From an uncultured Methylococcaceae bacterium (GTDB lineage: Bacteria > Pseudomonadota > Gammaproteobacteria > Methylococcales > Methylococcaceae): a DNA stretch of 41,635 bases. The stretch is from contig CAIZPP010000076.1 in NCBI GenBank assembly GCA_903934875.1, positions 1 through 41,635 of the forward strand. Direction: 5' to 3'. The notes beneath the pieces were generated by a model. That model was given only the letters and a program-made list of their open reading frames with translations. It searched no databases and was not told the DNA's origin. The translations under genes were made by a program, and so were the position numbers. Below, one piece after another: positions 37,885-41,635 of this stretch. The stretch's first letter is position 1. Each line of letters starts with the position of its first letter.

Positions 37885-39144
37885 ATGACTATTTTGACAT
37901 TAGGGCTAAATCATAACACTGCGCCTGTCTCGATCAGGGAGCGGCTCGCATTCCCCGCAGAACGCCTGCGGCTGGCCTTGGGCGAATTGGTAAGTTTGCC
38001 CGAAGTCGAGGAAGCTGCGATTCTCTCAACCTGCAATCGCACCGAGTTTTACTGCGGAACAGGAAAACCCGACATGGAAAAAATCATCGACTGGATAGCC
38101 CGCGAGCAGCGACTGAAGCGGGAGGAGTTCCACCCTTATCTTTATGCGCACACCGATGCGGACACCATCCGCCACATGTTTCGCGTTGCCTGCGGACTGG
38201 ACTCCATGATACTCGGCGAACCGCAAATTCTAGGCCAGATGAAAAACGCTTACCAAGTGGCAGCCGAGGCCGGAACCTTGGGCAAGACGCTAAACAAGCT
38301 ATTCCACCACACTTTTACCGCCGCAAAAAAGGTCCGCACTGACACGGCGATAGGCTCCAGCCCGGTTTCCGTGGCCTTTGCGGCGGTACGCCTGGCACAG
38401 CGCATCTTCGACAGCCTCAAGGAACAAACCGCCGTTCTCATCGGCGCGGGCGAAACCATCGAACTCACCGCACGCCACCTCCACGAACAGGGCATAGGCG
38501 AGATCATCATCGCCAACCGGACTTTCGAACGCGCCCATGCCCTGGCCGAACAATTCAACGGTTTTGCCATTGCCCTCGCGGAATTGCCCAAGCACCTCGC
38601 CAAAGCCGACATACTGGTATCATCCACCGCCAGCCAATTGCCCATCCTCGGCAAGGGCAGCGTGGAAAGCGCGCTCAAAGCAAGGAGGCACAAGCCTATG
38701 TTCATGGTCGATCTGGCGGTGCCGCGTGACATTGAGCAGGAGGTGGGGCAATTGCGCGACGTTTATTTATATACCGTCGACGATCTCCGCAACACGGTCG
38801 AGGAAGGCATGCGCTCAAGGCAGGAAGCCGCCAAGCAGGCGGAGGAAATCATCGACACCGAGGTCGATCATTTTCTCGCTTGGATGAGAGCCCAAGGGGC
38901 GACGGAAACCCTTCTTGACTTTCGCGCCCAAGCCGAAAAACACCGCGACGAGTCACTGGGCAGCGCCTTGCGTGCGTTAAAAAACGGCAAACTGGCCGAG
39001 GATGTGCTCAAACAATTGGCCAGTTCACTCACCAGCAAGCTCATTCACATCCCCAGCACGCAGATCAAACAGGCCGCCGCAGACGAGCGCCATGACCTGA
39101 TTGCCGCAGTGCGGGAACTCTTTCAACTCAAGGACACGCAATAA
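37885..39144 (+). CDS. hemA: Glutamyl-tRNA reductase
   Basis: The first step of C5-pathway haem synthesis: it reduces glutamyl-tRNA(Glu) to glutamate-1-semialdehyde with NADPH. It shows [24 protein letters not shown], the catalytic-cysteine motif [12 protein letters not shown] near residue 50, [15 protein letters not shown] near residue 115 and the NADPH-binding [16 protein letters not shown]. The start is set at ATG 37885 by family alignment (419 residues); ATG 37864, seven codons upstream, is in frame and cannot be excluded, since neither has a strong ribosome-binding site. The stop is 4 nt before prfA GTG. Confidence 0.95.
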   Translation: MTILTLGLNHNTAPVSIRERLAFPAERLRLALGELVSLPEVEEAAILSTCNRTEFYCGTGKPDMEKIIDWIAREQRLKREEFHPYLYAHTDADTIRHMFRVACGLDSMILGEPQILGQMKNAYQVAAEAGTLGKTLNKLFHHTFTAAKKVRTDTAIGSSPVSVAFAAVRLAQRIFDSLKEQTAVLIGAGETIELTARHLHEQGIGEIIIANRTFERAHALAEQFNGFAIALAELPKHLAKADILVSSTASQLPILGKGSVESALKARRHKPMFMVDLAVPRDIEQEVGQLRDVYLYTVDDLRNTVEEGMRSRQEAAKQAEEIIDTEVDHFLAWMRAQGATETLLDFRAQAEKHRDESLGSALRALKNGKLAEDVLKQLASSLTSKLIHIPSTQIKQAAADERHDLIAAVRELFQLKDTQ

Positions 39145-39148
39145 ACCC

Positions 39149-40234
39149 GTGAAAGCATCCATCCAAAACAAACTCGACCATCTTTCCAGCCGCTTCGAGG
39201 AAATCACCGCCTTGCTGGCCGAACCGGGAGTACAGAACGACCAGAACCGGTTTCGTGGGTTGAGCAAGGAATACGCCCAACTCAACCCGGTAATCAGTAG
39301 TTTTCGCGACTACCGGGCCGCGTTGGATGAAATCGACTACGCGGAAACGCTGGCCCAGGACGAAGACCCCGAGGTTCGCGCCTTGGCCAAGGATGAAATA
39401 TTAGCAGCCCGCGAGAAGTCCGAACAGCTTGCCGAAGCGCTGCAACTGCTATTACTGCCGAAAGACCCCAACGACGAGCGGAACATCTTCCTCGAAGTGC
39501 GTGCCGGGACCGGCGGAGCCGAAGCGGCGCTGTTCGCCGGCGACCTCTTCCGCATGTACACCCGCTATGCCGAAAACAAGGGCTGGAAGCCTGAAATCAT
39601 CAGCGAGAGCGAGGGGGAATCCGGGGGCTACAAAGAAGCCGTGTTGCGCATCAGCGGTCAGGACGTTTATTCGCAACTGAAATTCGAAGCGGGGGCGCAT
39701 CGCGTACAGCGAGTGCCAGCCACCGAGGCACAGGGCCGCATCCACACCTCGGCCTGCACGGTGGCGATTCTGCCCGAAGTGGACGAGATCGACGACATTG
39801 AGATTAACCCGGCGGATTTGCGCGTTGACACCTACCGTGCATCCGGGGCCGGCGGACAGCATGTCAACCGCACCGAATCGGCCATCCGTATCGTGCATAT
39901 CCCCACAAACACGGTAGTGGAGTGCCAGGACGAGCGCTCCCAGCACAAAAACCGCGCCCGCGCCATGTCGCTATTAAAATCGCGCATCCTCTCGGCGCAA
40001 CAGGAAAAGCACAGTTCGGAAATTGCCGCCGACCGCAAACTGCAAGTCGGCAGCGGCGACCGCTCCGAGCGCATCCGCACCTACAACTTCCCGCAGGGCC
40101 GCTTGACCGACCACCGCATCAACCTGACGCTATACCGTTTGGAGGAAATCATGCAAGGCGACCTCGACCAAGTCGTCGAACCCTTGATCCACGAACACCA
40201 GGCCGATTTGCTGGCGCAGTTGGGGGAGGAATAA
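39149..40234 (+). CDS. prfA: Peptide chain release factor 1
   Basis: RF1 reads UAA/UAG and triggers peptide release. From GTG 39149 ([19 protein letters not shown]) it has 361 residues, matching the usual 360. The stop-codon recognition motif PAT lies in [22 protein letters not shown]. The GGQ catalytic loop is [13 protein letters not shown] near residues 235-237. In most gammaproteobacteria prmC, which methylates this Gln, follows at once; here a repeat block and a Uma2 gene follow instead. The 3' region is present twice in the window (39806-39976 and 41465-41635). Confidence 0.97.
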   Translation: MKASIQNKLDHLSSRFEEITALLAEPGVQNDQNRFRGLSKEYAQLNPVISSFRDYRAALDEIDYAETLAQDEDPEVRALAKDEILAAREKSEQLAEALQLLLLPKDPNDERNIFLEVRAGTGGAEAALFAGDLFRMYTRYAENKGWKPEIISESEGESGGYKEAVLRISGQDVYSQLKFEAGAHRVQRVPATEAQGRIHTSACTVAILPEVDEIDDIEINPADLRVDTYRASGAGGQHVNRTESAIRIVHIPTNTVVECQDERSQHKNRARAMSLLKSRILSAQQEKHSSEIAADRKLQVGSGDRSERIRTYNFPQGRLTDHRINLTLYRLEEIMQGDLDQVVEPLIHEHQADLLAQLGEE

Positions 40235-40237
40235 CCT

Positions 40238-40290
40238 GCGGCGTTTTCAACATCTCCAGCGTTTTCAACCTCTAATAATTACATGATAGT
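40238..40290. repeat. Partial copies of the ATACAGC/GCGTTTTCAAC repeat after prfA
   Basis: GCGTTTTCAACATC and CCAGCGTTTTCAACCTC, then AATTACATGATAGTTAGGGG, resemble the left part of the element at 32098. It starts 4 nt after the prfA stop. Confidence 0.5.
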
Positions 40291-40320
40291 TAGGGGCTAA
40301 GGGGTTTAGGGGCTGAATCG

Positions 40321-40431
40321 CCGTCATTCCGACCGGAATGACGGGACTCTAACCGAAGCACGGCGGGGTTTGTAACCACACTGCTTATGTTTTGTTTGTA
40401 GTTTGATCGTTCCCACGCTCCGGCGTGGGAA
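40321..40431. repeat. Two REP-like palindromes between prfA and the Uma2 gene
   Basis: CCGTCATTCC-GACC-GGAATGACGG (40321-40344) and TTCCCACGC-TCCG-GCGTGGGAA (40410-40431) are perfect stems. The 160 bp from there to the Uma2 stop contains no supported gene. Confidence 0.65.
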
Positions 40432-40594
40432 TGGATTCTTTGGCGCTCCTGCGCCAGTTGCCCGCAGAGCACGACAATAATGCCGACCTTGTGCATTTCC
40501 TTCGCAGCCATGCCGGGCGCGGCTCTTAATGCGCCTGGCGTTTCTGGAAATCGCCTTGAGAGCCCGTCATTAGGGTTTTGGGCAAGCAAGGCCA

Positions 40595-41161
40595 TCACAC
40601 CCACAAATCAGCCAGTGAAAACGTGATGGCATCGAACGGGGCCAAGCTAACCGGATCATCGTCTGTGAGAGTGGCGATCAGCAACCAATGCCCTGCATGA
40701 AGCGAGAAGGCTTCCAAGGTCTGCGCCAATGGATCGACCAACCAGGCGTGGGCTACACCGTAAAGGGCATAGAGCGGCAACTTCTTGGCGCGGTCTTTTT
40801 TGCCAGAGTACGGCGAGAGAATTTCGCAAACCCAGTCCGGCACAACTTCAAAACGATGGTCTTCCGGGAGGTTCGGCATCCGCTCGCGCCGCCACCCGGC
40901 CAAATCCGGCACGGCCACCACGGTGTCGCGGACAAAATGAACTTCGGGCTCGTCCAAAATCCACCAGCCGCCAGGTCCGTCCTTGCCTCGCTGAAATGGT
41001 GGAAACAAGGTCGCACCCATCGCACTTTCCGCCATGCTATGCCGTCCGCTGGGACGAGGCTGGGTATAGAGTTCGCCGTCGATAATTTCACCGGTGATGT
41101 TTTCCGGCAAATCCATTAATTGCTCATACAGTGTAGGCAGATTCAGGGCGGGGCGGCTCAT
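40595..41161 (-). CDS. Uma2-family putative endonuclease (DUF820)
   Basis: This 188-residue protein is of the Uma2/DUF820 family, which has a PD-(D/E)xK nuclease-like fold; biological role unknown and often found in many copies. Family blocks: ITGEIIDGELYTQPRPSGRHS, EPEVHFVRDTVVAVPDLAGWRRERMP, FEVVPDWVCEILSPYSGKKDRAKKLPLYALYGVAHAWLVDP. The candidate acidic/Lys residues (PDL, CEILSP, K after DRAK) are present. It lies on the minus strand between plus-strand prfA and a broken prmC start, among REP-like palindromes, so it probably arrived as an insertion (inference). Confidence 0.88.
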   Translation of the reverse strand: MSRPALNLPTLYEQLMDLPENITGEIIDGELYTQPRPSGRHSMAESAMGATLFPPFQRGKDGPGGWWILDEPEVHFVRDTVVAVPDLAGWRRERMPNLPEDHRFEVVPDWVCEILSPYSGKKDRAKKLPLYALYGVAHAWLVDPLAQTLEAFSLHAGHWLLIATLTDDDPVSLAPFDAITFSLADLWV

Positions 41162-41261
41162 GGTTCGTTCCTCCAGCGTTACAATGGTTGCGGTTCATCG
41201 AACTGTTCGGTATACGCCAATTTACGCAGATTCTCGCCGTAAAGCGAATCGGAAAAATTTC

Positions 41262-41351
41262 TTGATAACTATTATTAATTTACTTGCAGATGCCGCGTTA
41301 AAACTAATTCCGGTTTCTGACTCCCCACGCCTAGATGCCGAAGTTTTGCTC
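41262..41351 (+). pseudogene. prmC: 5' fragment of prmC (RF1/RF2 glutamine methyltransferase), broken after about 30 codons
   Basis: From TTG 41262 (GGAAAA just upstream) the frame reads MITIINLLADAALKLI, then PVSDSPRLDAEVLL, which resembles the PrmC/HemK N-terminus (SPRLDAEVLL). After codon 30 the homology stops: the next bases are a TTCCCAAGC palindrome, and the frame soon ends at 41432. PrmC methylates the GGQ glutamine of release factors and is normally the gene after prfA. Identification rests on about 30 residues plus the expected position. Confidence 0.65.
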
Positions 41352-41352
41352 G

Positions 41353-41459
41353 TTCCCAAGCTCCTGCTTGGGAATGGGGTTTTTGAAGCTCCGGCTTCCC
41401 GAAGAACGACCGAGCAGGAGCCTGCAAAATAAGGGTTCCCAAGCCGGAGCTTGGGAACC
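41353..41459. repeat. Pair of TTCCCAAGC/GCTTGGGAA hairpins at the prmC-prfA' junction
   Basis: TTCCCAAGC-TCCT-GCTTGGGAA (41353-41374) and GGTTCCCAAGC-CGGA-GCTTGGGAACC (41434-41459) bracket about 60 nt. The arrangement of two related palindromes around a short spacer is REPIN-like. Confidence 0.65.
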
Positions 41460-41464
41460 AGCCA

Positions 41465-41635
41465 AACCCGGCGGATTTGCGCGTTGACACCTATCGTGCA
41501 TCGGGGGCCGGCGGACAGCATGTCAACCGCACCGAATCGGCCATCCGTATCGTGCATATCCCCACAAACACGGTAGTGGAGTGCCAGGACGAGCGCTCCC
41601 AGCACAAAAACCGAGCCCGCGCCATGTCGCTATTA
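41465..41635 (+). pseudogene. prfA: Second, partial copy of the 3' region of prfA, running off the window
   Basis: Bases 41465-41635 match 39806-39976 with three differences in 171 (41494 T for C, 41503 G for C, and C to A in an Arg codon near 41614). All three are synonymous third-position changes. It covers RF1 codons about 220-276, including the GGQ loop. No start codon or upstream RF1 sequence precedes it; the join follows a palindromic repeat. It may be the left part of a tandem duplicate that continues beyond the window, or an assembly feature. Confidence 0.85.

Noticed and set aside
39101-39148. Longer prfA start at TTG 39101
   Set aside because: It overlaps hemA by 44 nt and adds 16 residues not found in RF1. 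GTG 39149 gives the standard length.
40290-40604. Minus-strand 104-codon frame after prfA
   Set aside because: It crosses two REP palindromes and has no recognisable protein family; it is more likely non-coding repeat sequence or an unidentifiable remnant.

Overview
The window reads as chromosomal DNA of a gammaproteobacterium. The evidence is the complete S10-spc-alpha ribosomal protein operon, a tufB-type tRNA-Tyr/Gly/Thr-tuf unit, the TPR lipoprotein-lolB-ispE-tRNA-Gln-prs-rplY-pth string divergent from hemA-prfA, and RapA, YajD and GlnE. The protein flavour and the dense palindromic intergenic repeats suggest a methanotroph-like lineage (Methylococcales or a relative). That is an impression only and was not tested by any search. 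Both ends cut genes (rapA at base 1, a second prfA copy at the last base), so this may be a whole contig.

Layout. 1-2.2 kb: 5' part of rapA, a 140-bp MITE-like palindromic element, and the HNH nuclease gene yajD (all minus). 2.2-8.65 kb (plus): a small exported protein, then an overlapping outer-membrane factor / periplasmic adaptor / RND pump operon of the heavy-metal efflux type, then a Gly/Tyr/His-rich small lipoprotein. 8.7-13.8 kb (minus): glnE-ilvE-argG, all nitrogen or amino-acid metabolism. 14.0-27.5 kb (minus): rpsJ to rplQ, closed by a clear rho-independent terminator. 27.5-29.1 kb: tuf preceded by three tRNAs with a near-consensus sigma-70 promoter. 29.1-37.6 kb (minus): pth, a 3-kb repeat-rich insert with a plus-strand AT-rich GT-C glycosyltransferase gene, then rplY, prs, tRNA-Gln, ispE, lolB and a TPR lipoprotein gene. 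37.9-41.6 kb (plus): hemA-prfA, a Uma2-family gene among repeats, an apparent prmC start broken after about 30 codons, and a second near-identical copy of the 3' part of prfA running off the end.

How it works together: most of the window is translation machinery (ribosomal proteins, EF-Tu, RF1, Pth, tRNAs, RNA polymerase alpha, SecY) plus envelope and precursor supply (ispE, lolB, prs, hemA). The accessory pieces are the metal-efflux operon, the glycosyltransferase and the Uma2 gene. I found no convincing new defence or biosynthetic system. The unusual signals are structural: (i) the S10 operon is fused to a tufB-type tRNA-tuf unit, with an abrupt base-composition change at the tuf/rpsJ border; (ii) there is a partial prfA-prmC duplication; (iii) several palindromic repeat families sit exactly on gene starts and stops, in one case supplying a stop codon and in another apparently part of a signal sequence.
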